64,000 nt of DNA from Exiguobacterium indicum HHS 31 (lineage in GTDB: Bacteria > Bacillota > Bacilli > Exiguobacteriales > Exiguobacteriaceae), in contig NZ_MPSZ01000001.1 of the NCBI RefSeq assembly GCF_001939065.1, positions 1,426,001 to 1,490,000 on the forward strand, written 5' to 3'. A program made the position numbers and the translations under genes. The notes under the pieces are model-generated. The model was given only the letters and a program-made list of their open reading frames with translations. It was not told where the DNA came from and searched no databases. Shown here piece by piece: positions 39,123 to 49,346 of the stretch (its first letter is position 1; every line of letters begins with the position of its first letter).

Positions 39123-40694
39123 ATGCGTAAATCTGAACAAGGCTACACCTTATTATTCGTACTCGTCACGCTAACGGTACTTTCCGTTCTTGCCATAGCA
39201 ACGATTGGTATCAGTCTACAGTCCACACGATTAACTGAAATCCGTGAAACGGATATAGATGTCGAGACATCTACTCAAAATGATTTGGATCAAGCCGTTG
39301 CTGCATTACAGCAAATCGTCGTCAAGACGACGGGCACTTCACCTACGACATCTTCACAAGCACTATTCAGTAATTTGAATAGCTCAATCATCTTACCTTT
39401 AAAGTCCATCGTCCCGAGTGTCTCGGTCGAAGTAAACGAGACCGCCTCGAATATCCGAGTTAAAGCATTAGATTTAACCGCAACAGTCGAGAAACAAAAG
39501 GGCGATCAGCCTGCGATTCGCAAGACATATCGCCAACGCGTGTATCTGTCTGCTATTCCAAGCTTCTTGTACTATACGCTTGGTTCGGATAACCAAGTCA
39601 TTATCAAAGGTGCGCCTTTCATCGAAGGTAATATCTTCTCGCGAAATCCTTTAAAAGCAACCGCTACTCCTTATTTTAAATACAATAATGAAAATGGGAC
39701 GTTCACAAATACACAAGCACTTCCCTATGTCGCTGGTCAAATTCGGGTGTTCCAAGAAAAAAATCTACCTTTGCTGCAATGTGAAGATTATTTATCTTGT
39801 GACCGTAGTATTTTTGATCCAAAAGGATCAACGGACCTCGTCTCAACGAAAGAAGCGCTTGTGCCATTCGACTTCAACTACGCTTTGAATGACTTTTTGA
39901 AGCTGCCGGTGAATACACCGATTACACAAATCACTACCTCCTTAAAGGACTCGGCTATTCCACAATCAGTCTTAACAGGTCCGTTTCTGACGGCACTTGA
40001 TACGAAACGCCAGATGATTAGCCCCGCACCGAACACAAATAACACGATCACGTTGACGGATGATTTAGTACAAGAGACGCTCGAGCCTTTGATCATCAAT
40101 GGGAATCTGACAATTTCTTCACTGAATTCCGTTGATCAGCCGTTGGAAATCAAACGGCCGCTTGTCGTCCTAGGTAACCTTCTCGTTCGAGGGAATGTTG
40201 GTTTTGCGACAACGATTTATACGACAGGTACAAGTCGTCTCGATGATGCGAATATTCAAGGTCTCACTTCCTCAACGAAACAAAACACGTTAATTCTACT
40301 CAGTAAAGGAACACTCGTCATCAACCGGGTGAATAAATTTTCAACACCCCGAACGACTACGCCTGACTTAAATGCGTTCCTTTACAGCGATGACGATCAA
40401 ATCAATACGATCTACTCTGTCGGGTCGACGATGAACGTACGTGGTGGCATCTTTACGAAAGGGAAACTAGAAGTAAACGCCTATCGTGGAAAACTCGATT
40501 TAGAAGAGAATCAGTTCCCTGCTAATGTGACGGATTTAGAACGACTCATGATTGCCAATAAATCTTCGGATGTTGAAGCTTCTCGATTACGCATGGCCTA
40601 TGATGCAACCGTTTTGAAAAATCCAACTTCTTTATTACCTTTAAATCGCTCTGTCCAAATGTATGTCGAAACACCAAAACGCATTCAACAGTAA
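39123..40694 (+). CDS. Large pilin-like protein, PilX/GspK-like, probable tip component
   Basis: 523 aa. Short leader MRKSEQG, then YTLLFVLVTLTVLSVLAIATIGI: prepilin-like signal but with Phe, not Glu, at +5, as in the tip-capping GspK/PilX group. The body is Thr/Ser-rich and, from about 320 on, has short repeating beta segments (PLVVLGNLLVRGNVGFATTIY, STMNVRGGIFTKGKLEVN) suggesting a beta-helix. A cysteine pair lies at LLQCEDYLSCDRS. Likely the exposed tip or adhesive subunit. AAAGGAA precedes the ATG. Confidence 0.78.
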   Translation: MRKSEQGYTLLFVLVTLTVLSVLAIATIGISLQSTRLTEIRETDIDVETSTQNDLDQAVAALQQIVVKTTGTSPTTSSQALFSNLNSSIILPLKSIVPSVSVEVNETASNIRVKALDLTATVEKQKGDQPAIRKTYRQRVYLSAIPSFLYYTLGSDNQVIIKGAPFIEGNIFSRNPLKATATPYFKYNNENGTFTNTQALPYVAGQIRVFQEKNLPLLQCEDYLSCDRSIFDPKGSTDLVSTKEALVPFDFNYALNDFLKLPVNTPITQITTSLKDSAIPQSVLTGPFLTALDTKRQMISPAPNTNNTITLTDDLVQETLEPLIINGNLTISSLNSVDQPLEIKRPLVVLGNLLVRGNVGFATTIYTTGTSRLDDANIQGLTSSTKQNTLILLSKGTLVINRVNKFSTPRTTTPDLNAFLYSDDDQINTIYSVGSTMNVRGGIFTKGKLEVNAYRGKLDLEENQFPANVTDLERLMIANKSSDVEASRLRMAYDATVLKNPTSLLPLNRSVQMYVETPKRIQQ

Positions 40695-40698
40695 TTAT

Positions 40699-40731
40699 AA
40701 AAGCCCCTCATCGAGTTGATGAGGGGCTTTT
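40699..40731. terminator. Bidirectional terminator between minor pilins and ankyrin gene
   Basis: Perfect 14-bp stem AAAAGCCCCTCATC / GATGAGGGGCTTTT with loop GAGTT, flanked by A and T runs that serve both convergent genes. Confidence 0.92.
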
Positions 40732-40740
40732 TGTTATTGC

Positions 40741-41427
40741 TTAAAATGTCGTAGCGCGATACATTTTTGCGATCTTCTTTACTTGTTTTGTTTCCACTTT
40801 TGCCTCGTGCTGCTTTAACAATTCAAATAAGTCTTTTCGATTTTGCTTGACTGTCTCATAAATCGGACGTTCTTTTCCTAGGTTTGGATCGGCACCAGCC
40901 CCTAGAAGTAACTCGATGACTGTCTCATTTTGATCAAGTGTGGCATAAAATAAAGGGGTATGACCGTACGCATCGATTCGATTTAAATCTTTAGACGTTG
41001 CGCGCTTAACAAGTAAAGCATACGCATCACTGGAACGATTCACACTCGTTGCCACATGAAGGACAGATTGTTTTTTCTGATTTAACTGATTCACTTTTGC
41101 TCCCTTTTTAAGCCAAGTAGCCACTGTATCCCGAGGAGCAAATTGCGCCGCATAAAACCAATTCATTTGATTTTGAGATGTCTTAGAATCTAATAGCAAT
41201 TCAGCCTTTTCAAATGCAAGAGTCTCTTGAAAACGACCAATATAACGATTTTTTTCCGACGTAGTCATGTCTGAACTCTTTAACGCGGATGCTAATTCCA
41301 TAGGCTTTTCTGAACGTAACGCCTGTTCTAGTTCAGTTTTTCGATTCGATTGGATGACGTAACTTGTAACTCCGACTCCAGTCAAAATCACGATCAACAG
41401 GATGACAACGATGCGTTTTCGTTTCAT
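40741..41427 (-). CDS. Membrane-anchored ankyrin-repeat protein
   Basis: 228 aa. Membrane segment at about 5-24 (VVILLIVILTGVGVTSYVI), a helical stretch, then three to four ankyrin repeats from about 110, with clear cores SVLHVATSVNRSSDAYALLV and GHTPLFYATLDQNETVIELLLGAGADPNLG. Ankyrin repeats bind other proteins; the partner is unknown. ATG 41427 has GGGGAAG upstream; the frame opens five codons earlier at GTG. It follows the large surface protein by under 20 bp and is probably cotranscribed with it. Confidence 0.82.
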   Translation of the reverse strand: MKRKRIVVILLIVILTGVGVTSYVIQSNRKTELEQALRSEKPMELASALKSSDMTTSEKNRYIGRFQETLAFEKAELLLDSKTSQNQMNWFYAAQFAPRDTVATWLKKGAKVNQLNQKKQSVLHVATSVNRSSDAYALLVKRATSKDLNRIDAYGHTPLFYATLDQNETVIELLLGAGADPNLGKERPIYETVKQNRKDLFELLKQHEAKVETKQVKKIAKMYRATTF

Positions 41428-41445
41428 ATCCAACTTCCCCACTTT

Positions 41446-44400
41446 TTAATATACATCTCCATCCAAGTCGGTTGATCCTGAATCTGAACCAATTGTCACC
41501 TTAAATGTTGTACTCAAAGGTGTTTTCTGATCATTTTTCAAGACTTCCAACACATCTTTATTTTCTTTTAGCACAATTACTTTAATGCGAGCTACACCAG
41601 GGCGTAACGGTTGCAACGCTTGACCAGTCGGATCGACTCTGACGTACTCTTTCCCTTGCGTCACTTCCATCCGGTAAAATCGTTCAGTCGTCGTTTCCGG
41701 GAACCATCCTAAGAGTGGCCGTTTGTTTTCGTCCTTCATCGTCATGATTAAATCATCAGCTGTTACATTGATCGGGTTCTCACGGACTCGAACGAGTGTC
41801 TTCGCTACCGTATCTGGGAAATCCGTCAACGTGAGTAATGCTTCGACAGCTCCATTCGGAGTACCGGTCTTACCTGTAATCGTATAACCGTTCGCTGTTG
41901 GTGTCAGTTCAATCGCACTACTCAGCGTAGATGTCGTAAATGGTAACGGGTAATTCGGCTTGAATGTTGCCGTCACATCTTGTTTCGATCCAACCCAGAG
42001 TTCGAGATTACTTGGAGCGACCGCTAGTTCTGGTAGCTTCACTTGAATCGTATAGGTCGTAGACTGAGCAAGATATGTCGAGCTTCCCGCTTCTGCCGGA
42101 ACGACAGCTTTAACTGTGATCGTTCCAGGTGTTTTCCCGGTCAAATCTAATGTGTTTTTCGATAAACCATTCGTTTTGACATGCGAATCATTCGTGATGA
42201 TCCATTGAATCGGTGTCTCGTTTCCTGAAATCATCGAAGCGAGTCCCGTCATGGATTTCGTTTCACCAACGTACAGTGTATCCGGTACGTTTCTTACAAT
42301 CAGTCCACCAAATACATCATTGATCACGAGATCAGATGTCGTCGTGAGTTCTTTTCCATTACCTACAGGAACGACTAATTTGATTTGTGTCGTACCGACT
42401 TTTTTCGGTTTAATGACTCCGGCTTCATCGATTGAGGCAATCGTCGGATCGACGATCGACCATTTCAACGTTCCGTATTGGCTACCTGTCGGATTAATTT
42501 CTGGCAAGACTTTATACGATGGTGTCGTGATATCCATCTTGACGGATGGAATCTTCGCACTTGTCGCAAATGCCGGTGTCAATGCGTAGCCAAGTGTCGG
42601 AAATGCTTGTGGATCATTATTTACTGTCGTTAGTTTATCTGAACGATTTGTTTCATTTTTATAGACATTTTTAGTTGATGTTAGCACATTATCTTTTTTA
42701 TCGAGCGTGTAAATGCCCGCAGATTCTTTAGCTTTTACTTTTACTTTAAATGTTATTTCTGATTGTTTAGCTACCCACTGCCCTTGGTAAATGCCGTCAA
42801 GTGCTTCATCGTATTCAATGTTTGGTGCGTAGCCTTTTATAGACTGTCCAGAAATAATAGCATCCTTTAACCCACTAGTTGAAACCACTTCTAAATTACT
42901 CGGTAATTTTTCATTGAACAGTATATTTTCCATCGTCACAGAAAATTTCCCTTTGATATAGCCATTCTCACCAATAGCTTCTTGTTGCTTCATAGGTGTT
43001 GTTTTAATGGTATATGAAATTTCAGCCGTCTCACCATTAGGAATAGTAGCCGGATCAATAGAACGAGATAATACGAAAGGAGCAGAAACAGCAGGTCGAA
43101 CAACTTGAACGGTCCGTGTCTCGATTGCCTTAGCTCCCCGCTGATCCTCTGCTTCGATTCGAATCGTAACACTTGTTTTACCTTTTAATTTTGATTCGAA
43201 GGATTGACTGACGAACGAGTTATTCTTCAACTTATTGTTTTCAAAGACTTTCTCATTATCAATATAGATCCGTGTCTTTAGCTCACGGTCTTGCAGATCA
43301 TAGTCGTTGACTTGATACGAGATCGTCAACGGCTCATTCTCAAGATAGCTCGATTTGTCCGTTGGCAAGATATTCTTGATTAATGGCTTGTGGTTCGCAC
43401 CGATGAAAGCACGATACATCGTATTCGAGAACAATTCTTTTTCTTGTTGTTGATCAAATTTTGTTGTGTGTCCTGCTCCAGAATACGTAACGTTCCCTTT
43501 TGTGTACATATAGTAGTGGTTGCGTGCGTCCCCAATCGTTCGACCTGCAGCCTGGTTCGAGGTATTCAGATCTTTTTCACGGATGTTATACCACGGAATA
43601 AGGTCCGGTTGCTCAAGATCCAAGCCGAAGTATTGATTGTGGGTCGTTGCTATCGCTACTGTATCTGCCAAAGCAAATGGATAAGAAGTCATGACTCCGG
43701 CATTTTGTTTGACTGCCTGCCCTGATGGTCGTTGCGCCCCGTATCCCATATTCGTAAAGTTCTTTTGACCAGCGAGATCGGCAAATTTCGTTTCCCAGAA
43801 TAATTCAGGTTTATCAGTTTGAGCTGGTCTGAAAATCGTGTCGTGTGTCAACATCAATCCTTGACCAGTATTCGTAAAATCAAGGATTGCATTCGATGCA
43901 GGATCGCTTAGTGCAGCAGCACCATATGAATCTTGAAACCCGAAAATCAACATGTCATAATTTGTATTTAAATTTTTCTTTTGAAAGTCCGAGTTGAATG
44001 TTGTTGCAGATAATACTTCGACATTAAAGTCATATAATCCGTCTTGTTTCAACAATGTACCCGACATGAATCCATTAATAGAGCCGGTTGATCCCGAACG
44101 CGTGACTTGTAAAATCTTCGCTTGGGCTACCTGATCCTTCATTAAGAAGCTACCGGTCTTATAATCCGAAAGTCCGTCTTCACTTACGACTTTAATCATC
44201 CAGTTCCGTGGTCCTGTATAACTCGGTGCATCAAATTGATAGGACAAGGAGCCAGAAATCGTCGCTGGTTTTTCATCGACCTTTTCGGATTCCTCAAACT
44301 GGTCATTACTATTGAAATCAATATACAATTGAACGCGTGTATTAGCCGTAGTTTGATCAAGCGTAAAATTAAAATCAATTGGTTTATCTGGTGAAGCCGG

Positions 44401-45042
44401 TGCTGCTTTATCCACCGATGTTAACGATTGACCAGCCTGCGAAACCGCTACTTTGCTTAAACGAGGTCGTTCAATTTTTTCGGATTGTAATCGGGAGACG
44501 ACCTGTTTTGAATCCGTATAGGCAATCGCAGCACCAGACGTCATGCTTGGCTTAAAAATCGAAGTGAAATTACTCGTTGCATGTGTTAACACATCAGCGT
44601 GTAAAAAGACGGGTAATCCTTTTTGAATATAGTTCGTCAAAATCTCATTCGCTTTTAACTGCGTAATATCATTCTCAATTTTACTCGTATTATGTTTTTT
44701 GGATGTATCAGATACTGTAATCGAATAACGGTCTGTTCCTGTAAAAATAGATGGATCAAAGACGATCGCATCAAATGCACCATCAAGTGAGAAACGAGAC
44801 GCATTCAACTCTTTGACCGTCATCATCTTGATTTCGTATTGACTGGTATTCAACTCTTTTAACAATGATAACGACGTGATTGTCGTTCCCGGATCAATCC
44901 GGTTCGTCGCCGACCAATCATCACGAATCTCTAAAATCTTAAACTTCTCGCCTGTCGCCGCTTTTGAATGCGGTTCATGTATATACGTAAAGCTTGAAAA
45001 AATCAGTAAGCTTGCTACTAACAAACGGACCCACTGTCTCAT
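41446..45042 (-). CDS. Large secreted surface protein, DUF5057-like with Ig-like repeats
   Basis: 1198 aa. Signal peptide 1-30 ending SKAATG. The N-terminal 600 residues resemble DUF5057 proteins (KFKILEIRDDW, DAIVFDPSIF, GLMLTHDTIFRP, FALADTVAIATTHNQYFGLD). Several Ig-like domains follow, two of BIG2 type at about 832-905 (WSIVDPTIASIDEAGVIKPKKVG) and 915-985. I see no LPXTG or S-layer anchor. Probably an adhesin or pilus-associated exoprotein. The -10 TATAAT lies at 45099-45104. A cysteine-free sequence of low complexity, as is common in exported repeats. Confidence 0.72.
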   Translation of the reverse strand: MRQWVRLLVASLLIFSSFTYIHEPHSKAATGEKFKILEIRDDWSATNRIDPGTTITSLSLLKELNTSQYEIKMMTVKELNASRFSLDGAFDAIVFDPSIFTGTDRYSITVSDTSKKHNTSKIENDITQLKANEILTNYIQKGLPVFLHADVLTHATSNFTSIFKPSMTSGAAIAYTDSKQVVSRLQSEKIERPRLSKVAVSQAGQSLTSVDKAAPASPDKPIDFNFTLDQTTANTRVQLYIDFNSNDQFEESEKVDEKPATISGSLSYQFDAPSYTGPRNWMIKVVSEDGLSDYKTGSFLMKDQVAQAKILQVTRSGSTGSINGFMSGTLLKQDGLYDFNVEVLSATTFNSDFQKKNLNTNYDMLIFGFQDSYGAAALSDPASNAILDFTNTGQGLMLTHDTIFRPAQTDKPELFWETKFADLAGQKNFTNMGYGAQRPSGQAVKQNAGVMTSYPFALADTVAIATTHNQYFGLDLEQPDLIPWYNIREKDLNTSNQAAGRTIGDARNHYYMYTKGNVTYSGAGHTTKFDQQQEKELFSNTMYRAFIGANHKPLIKNILPTDKSSYLENEPLTISYQVNDYDLQDRELKTRIYIDNEKVFENNKLKNNSFVSQSFESKLKGKTSVTIRIEAEDQRGAKAIETRTVQVVRPAVSAPFVLSRSIDPATIPNGETAEISYTIKTTPMKQQEAIGENGYIKGKFSVTMENILFNEKLPSNLEVVSTSGLKDAIISGQSIKGYAPNIEYDEALDGIYQGQWVAKQSEITFKVKVKAKESAGIYTLDKKDNVLTSTKNVYKNETNRSDKLTTVNNDPQAFPTLGYALTPAFATSAKIPSVKMDITTPSYKVLPEINPTGSQYGTLKWSIVDPTIASIDEAGVIKPKKVGTTQIKLVVPVGNGKELTTTSDLVINDVFGGLIVRNVPDTLYVGETKSMTGLASMISGNETPIQWIITNDSHVKTNGLSKNTLDLTGKTPGTITVKAVVPAEAGSSTYLAQSTTYTIQVKLPELAVAPSNLELWVGSKQDVTATFKPNYPLPFTTSTLSSAIELTPTANGYTITGKTGTPNGAVEALLTLTDFPDTVAKTLVRVRENPINVTADDLIMTMKDENKRPLLGWFPETTTERFYRMEVTQGKEYVRVDPTGQALQPLRPGVARIKVIVLKENKDVLEVLKNDQKTPLSTTFKVTIGSDSGSTDLDGDVY

Positions 45043-45098
45043 CGCTCATCGTCTCCTCATCATGTCTTTGAAATCCGGGACTATACTTCCCCAATTTC

Positions 45099-45104
45099 AT
45101 TATA
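45099..45104 (-). promoter_or_regulatory. Probable -10 element of the DUF5057-like gene
   Basis: TATAAT on the minus strand, 57 bp before the ATG, in the 83-bp gap after folC. No convincing -35 (GGGAAA at 17 bp). Confidence 0.4.
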
Positions 45105-45125
45105 ACGAGCGAAATCGCATTTTCC

Positions 45126-46358
45126 CTATTTTGTAAAAGAGTTTGTGTACATTTGACGCACTTCACTGATGAAATAGAGTGATCCCGTCACGACATATGT
45201 TCGATTTGCGCTTAAGTGACCTAAGAATGCTTTGACCGTCGTTACGTTCGCGCCCTCTTGCTGCAACTCCTCTCGCGTCCGAGCTCGTGGGAAATCAAAC
45301 GTCGTCTCGTAAATATCCGGTGTAATGCTACGTAACTGCGCTAGCATCGCTGTCCGGTCTTTGTCACGTAAAATCGAACAGAGCAACGTCACCGGTTTTG
45401 ATTCCTCTTTTAACCGTTCAACAAGTGCCGTGATCCCTTCCGGATTATGCGCACCATCGAGAATGATCCGTGGTTTGCGTGAGATGATCTCAAACCGTCC
45501 CGGATGTTTTGCCTCCCGTAGCCCTTTTCGGATCGCCGCTTTCGACCATCCAAGTCGTCGCGCACAAATGACGGCGTTCGCTGCATTATGGACTTGATGA
45601 TGACCTTCGAGACCTAAGCGTGTCTCCGGAATCCCATCATATGTCGCCCAAGTTCCTGTCTCTTTCAGACGGTAACGGATGATCGCTTCCTGACTCCATT
45701 TCAACGTCGCATTTCGGTCACCGCAATACGCCATTAACGGTACCGTCAGCTCTTCCTGCAGTTTTCCGGCGATGACCGGTGTCCCTTGTTTGATGATCCC
45801 GAACTTCTGTAAAGCAATCTCTTGGAGCGTATCTCCGAGAATCGCTTGATGATCGTGCCCGATCGACGTGATGATCGCTGCGACCGGCTTCTTGAAGACG
45901 TTCGTCGAATCATACAATCCACCGAGTCCGACTTCATAAATGACGAAATCGGGACGAATCTGATTAAAATAATAGAAAGCAAGTCCCGTTAATGCCTCGA
46001 ACTCAGTGACCGTACCGAGTGCCGGATCGATATGCTGGATGGCAGCTTGAACAGCGATCGCAGCGGCGACGAGATCATCTTCTGCGATCGGTACCCCGTT
46101 CAACATAATCCGTTCCTCGAACTGAATGATATACGGCGACGTGAACGTCCCGATGCGTAATCCTTCCGCAATTCCCATCTCACGTAAGAACGCAACCGTC
46201 GATCCTTTCCCGTTCGTGCCAGCGACATGAATCGTCGGAATCGCGTCCGGGTCAATCTGTAATTCCAGTAACATCGCCTGCATCCGTTCAAGACCTGGTT
46301 TGACGCCAAATGCTAGTAAGCTCGATAACCAATCCAATACATCTTCTCGCGTCCTCAT
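45126..46358 (-). CDS. folC: Folylpolyglutamate synthase / dihydrofolate synthase
   Basis: 410 aa Mur-ligase-type enzyme adding glutamate to folates. P-loop HVAGTNGKGSTVAFL near 42-56, YEVGLGGLYDSTNVF, TSIGHDHQAILGDT, and ILDGAHNPEG near 290. ATG with AAAGGAG upstream. It follows valS across a terminator, the same valS-folC order as in B. subtilis, and marks the right border of the pilus locus. Confidence 0.96.
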   Translation of the reverse strand: MRTREDVLDWLSSLLAFGVKPGLERMQAMLLELQIDPDAIPTIHVAGTNGKGSTVAFLREMGIAEGLRIGTFTSPYIIQFEERIMLNGVPIAEDDLVAAAIAVQAAIQHIDPALGTVTEFEALTGLAFYYFNQIRPDFVIYEVGLGGLYDSTNVFKKPVAAIITSIGHDHQAILGDTLQEIALQKFGIIKQGTPVIAGKLQEELTVPLMAYCGDRNATLKWSQEAIIRYRLKETGTWATYDGIPETRLGLEGHHQVHNAANAVICARRLGWSKAAIRKGLREAKHPGRFEIISRKPRIILDGAHNPEGITALVERLKEESKPVTLLCSILRDKDRTAMLAQLRSITPDIYETTFDFPRARTREELQQEGANVTTVKAFLGHLSANRTYVVTGSLYFISEVRQMYTNSFTK

Positions 46359-46374
46359 GTTGTTCGCTCCTTTA

Positions 46375-46405
46375 AAAAAAGTGGCTCAAGGAAACTTGAG
46401 CCACT
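46375..46405 (-). terminator. Terminator after valS
   Basis: Perfect minus-strand stem AGTGGCTCAAG / CTTGAGCCACT with loop TTTC, followed by seven T. It lies 8 bp past the valS stop. Confidence 0.92.
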
Positions 46406-46412
46406 GCTGTAA

Positions 46413-49049
46413 TTAGTGTGAGAGTTCGTTGATGCGTGCTTCGACAGCTTGACGTTTTTCCGTATAATCAAGTGCCTTCGCCTTTTCTTCATCAATGACA
46501 TGTGCCGGTGCTTTGCCAACGAAGCCAGGGTTGTTGAGTTTTTTCTCGACCCGTTCGACTTCTTTCGTATACTTGACGAGTTCTTTATTCAAGCGCGCGA
46601 TTTCTTCCTCGATGTTGATCAAGTCCGCGAGTGGGATGAACAATTCTGCTCCCGTTACGATCGCACTCATCGCTTTTTCTGGTGCTGGCATCTGCTCTTC
46701 AATCCGGAGTTCAGACGCGTTCGTGAACTTTTGCAAGTACGAGCTGTTTGACGACAGGTCGTCTTGAACACGTGCGTCATTCGTCGAGATGAACAGTTGG
46801 ATCTGTTTCGACATCGGTGCGTTCACTTCCGCGCGGATGTTACGAACCGAACGGATGACGTTCTGAACCGCTTCGAATGCTGGAACGGCTTCCGGGAAGT
46901 CGAGTGACGCTTCACGTGTTGGCCATGCAGCACGTGTGATCGTCTCGCCTTCATGCGGTAAGTGTTGCCAGATCTCTTCCGTGATGAACGGCATGAACGG
47001 GTGCATCAGACGCATGATCCGATCGAGCGTATAGGCAAGAACCGAACGCGTCGTCTGTTTTGCTGCTTCATCTTCCCCGTTGAGCGGTAACTTCGCCATC
47101 TCGATGTACCAGTTACAGAAGTCTTCCCAAATGAAGTGATAGAGAATACGTCCCGCTTCACCAAACTCGTATTTGTCAGATAAACGCGTTACGTCGTCAA
47201 TCGTCGTCTGTAGGCGTGTCAGGATCCATTTATCTGCGAGTGACTTCTCGCCTGTCAAATCGATCTGATCAAACGTTAGACCATCCATGTTCATTAAGGC
47301 AAAACGGCTTGCGTTCCACAATTTGTTCGAGAAATTCCATGTCGCTTCGATCTTTTCCCAGTAGAAGCGGAGGTCGTTGCCTGGTGTTGATCCTGTCGTT
47401 AAGAACCAACGAAGAGAATCGGCACCATACTTCTCGATGACATCCATCGGGTCGATTCCGTTCCCGAGTGATTTCGACATCTTGCGTCCTTCCGAATCAC
47501 GAATCAATCCGTGGATCAAGACGTCTTGGAATGGACGTTGTCCTGTAAATTCATACGATTGGAAGATCATCCGTGATACCCAGAAAGCGATGATGTCATA
47601 ACCTGTGACGAGTGTCGACGTCGGGAAATATTTTTGATAATCCGCTGCGTCTTTGTTCGGCCAACCCATTGTTGAGAACGGCCAAAGCGCTGACGAGAAC
47701 CACGTGTCGAGAACATCGTTGTCTTGCTCCCAGTTCTCGATATCGGCTGGTGCTTCCTTGCCAACGTATACTTCGCCTGTTTCTTTATGGTACCAAGCCG
47801 GAATCCGGTGTCCCCACCAGAGTTGACGGCTGACACACCAGTCACGGATGTTTTCCATCCAGCGCACATACGTGTTCTCAAAGCGTTGTGGAACGAAGTT
47901 GACCTTGTCTGGTCCTTGTTGCTCCTCGAGTGCTTTTTGCGCGAGTGGTTCCATTTTGACGAACCATTGGAGTGAGAGATACGGCTCAACGATCGCGTCT
48001 GAACGCTCCGAGTGACCGACAGAGTGCAAGTGTGGTTCGATTTTGATTAGAACACCTTCTGCTTTTAAATCTTCAACGATTTGTTTCCGGCATTCGAAGC
48101 GATCCATACCTTCGTATTTCCCTGCGTTCTCGTTCATCGTTCCATCTTCATTCATGACGAGGACACGTGGTAACTCGTGACGGTTACCGACTTCGAAGTC
48201 GTTCGGGTCGTGCGCTGGTGTGATCTTAACGACACCTGTACCGAACTCCATGTCGACATAGTCATCGGCAACAATCGGAATCTCGCGACCAACGATTGGT
48301 AACGTGATTGTTTTTCCGACGAGGTGAGCATAACGCTCATCCTTCGGGTTCACGGCGATCGCTGTATCACCGAGCATCGTCTCAGGACGTGTCGTCGCTA
48401 GTTCAACGTGACCTGAACCGTCCGTTAGTGGATAGCTGAAGTGATAGAACGCACCTTCGATATCCTTGTAGATGACTTCGATATCCGAGATCGCTGTTTT
48501 CGTCGCTGGGTCCCAGTTAACGATGTATTCGCCGCGGTAGATTAAGCCTTTTTCGTAAAGTTTCACGAAGACTTCTTGAACCGCTTCTGACAATCCTTCG
48601 TCAAGCGTGAAGCGTTCACGCGAATAATCGAGTCCGAGACCAAGTTTTGCCCATTGTGCACGGATCGTTGACGCGTACTCTTCTTTCCATGCCCATGATT
48701 GCTCAAGGAATTTCTCACGACCCATTTCAAGACGTGATTGTCCTTCTGCCCGCAGTTTTTGTTCGACTTTTGCTTGCGTCGCGATACCGGCATGGTCCAT
48801 TCCTGGTAGGTAAAGAACGTCGAATCCTTGCATCCGCTTCATCCGTGTCAGCATGTCTTGTAACGTTGTGTCCCACGCGTGACCAAGGTGCAATTTACCT
48901 GTGACGTTCGGTGGTGGAATGACGATCGTGTACGGCTCTTTTTCTGGATCCTGATCGGCTTTGAAATAGTCACCTTTCACCCAAAAGTCGTACCATTTTT
49001 CTTCCGTTGCCTGCGGATCATACTTCGTTGGCATTGATAATTCCTGCAT
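46413..49049 (-). CDS. valS: Valyl-tRNA synthetase
   Basis: 878 aa class I synthetase. HIGH motif as KLHLGHAW near 55, editing domain ([16 protein letters not shown]), KMSKS as [11 protein letters not shown] near 525, anticodon-binding domain, and the C-terminal coiled-coil arm ([21 protein letters not shown]). I chose ATG 49049 ([12 protein letters not shown]), which matches Bacillus ValS and has AGGGAG upstream; the frame opens eight codons earlier. Controlled by a T-box leader. Confidence 0.97.
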   Translation of the reverse strand: MQELSMPTKYDPQATEEKWYDFWVKGDYFKADQDPEKEPYTIVIPPPNVTGKLHLGHAWDTTLQDMLTRMKRMQGFDVLYLPGMDHAGIATQAKVEQKLRAEGQSRLEMGREKFLEQSWAWKEEYASTIRAQWAKLGLGLDYSRERFTLDEGLSEAVQEVFVKLYEKGLIYRGEYIVNWDPATKTAISDIEVIYKDIEGAFYHFSYPLTDGSGHVELATTRPETMLGDTAIAVNPKDERYAHLVGKTITLPIVGREIPIVADDYVDMEFGTGVVKITPAHDPNDFEVGNRHELPRVLVMNEDGTMNENAGKYEGMDRFECRKQIVEDLKAEGVLIKIEPHLHSVGHSERSDAIVEPYLSLQWFVKMEPLAQKALEEQQGPDKVNFVPQRFENTYVRWMENIRDWCVSRQLWWGHRIPAWYHKETGEVYVGKEAPADIENWEQDNDVLDTWFSSALWPFSTMGWPNKDAADYQKYFPTSTLVTGYDIIAFWVSRMIFQSYEFTGQRPFQDVLIHGLIRDSEGRKMSKSLGNGIDPMDVIEKYGADSLRWFLTTGSTPGNDLRFYWEKIEATWNFSNKLWNASRFALMNMDGLTFDQIDLTGEKSLADKWILTRLQTTIDDVTRLSDKYEFGEAGRILYHFIWEDFCNWYIEMAKLPLNGEDEAAKQTTRSVLAYTLDRIMRLMHPFMPFITEEIWQHLPHEGETITRAAWPTREASLDFPEAVPAFEAVQNVIRSVRNIRAEVNAPMSKQIQLFISTNDARVQDDLSSNSSYLQKFTNASELRIEEQMPAPEKAMSAIVTGAELFIPLADLINIEEEIARLNKELVKYTKEVERVEKKLNNPGFVGKAPAHVIDEEKAKALDYTEKRQAVEARINELSH

Positions 49050-49072
49050 CCTGATCGCTCCCTTTTTGTCCA

Positions 49073-49340
49073 TAATAAAAACGGCTTCTCTCGTCCTATG
49101 CTAAGGACGAAAGAAAGCCGTTGCTTTTTTCCGCGGTACCACCTTAGTTCATCCACAATCGGATGCCCTCGAGCCACGTAACGTGTGGAGGACGGATATC
49201 GCTCGTAAGACTCACGATACCAGCTCGTGGGGTGACCTTCCTCCTGTTCGCCCGTCACATCTTTCAGCCAAGGATGTGTTCTCTACACCGGTACGAATAC
49301 AGGACTACTCTTCCCGTCATCGCTGTTGCCATTTTCTTCT
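49073..49340 (-). promoter_or_regulatory. T-box leader of valS
   Basis: About 265 nt of leader in a gap of more than 300 bp. On the minus strand it holds the conserved T-box AAGGTGGTACCGCGG (49131-49145). A terminator stem follows (49080-49123: GGACGAAAGAAAGCCGTT against AACGGCTTCTCTCGTCC), then a T-tract. Uncharged tRNA-Val binding would favour the antiterminator and turn valS on. A GTC triplet at 49234-49236, within AAGGTCACC, is a candidate valine specifier codon, but I did not fold stem I. Confidence 0.92.
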
Positions 49341-49346
49341 TTACTT

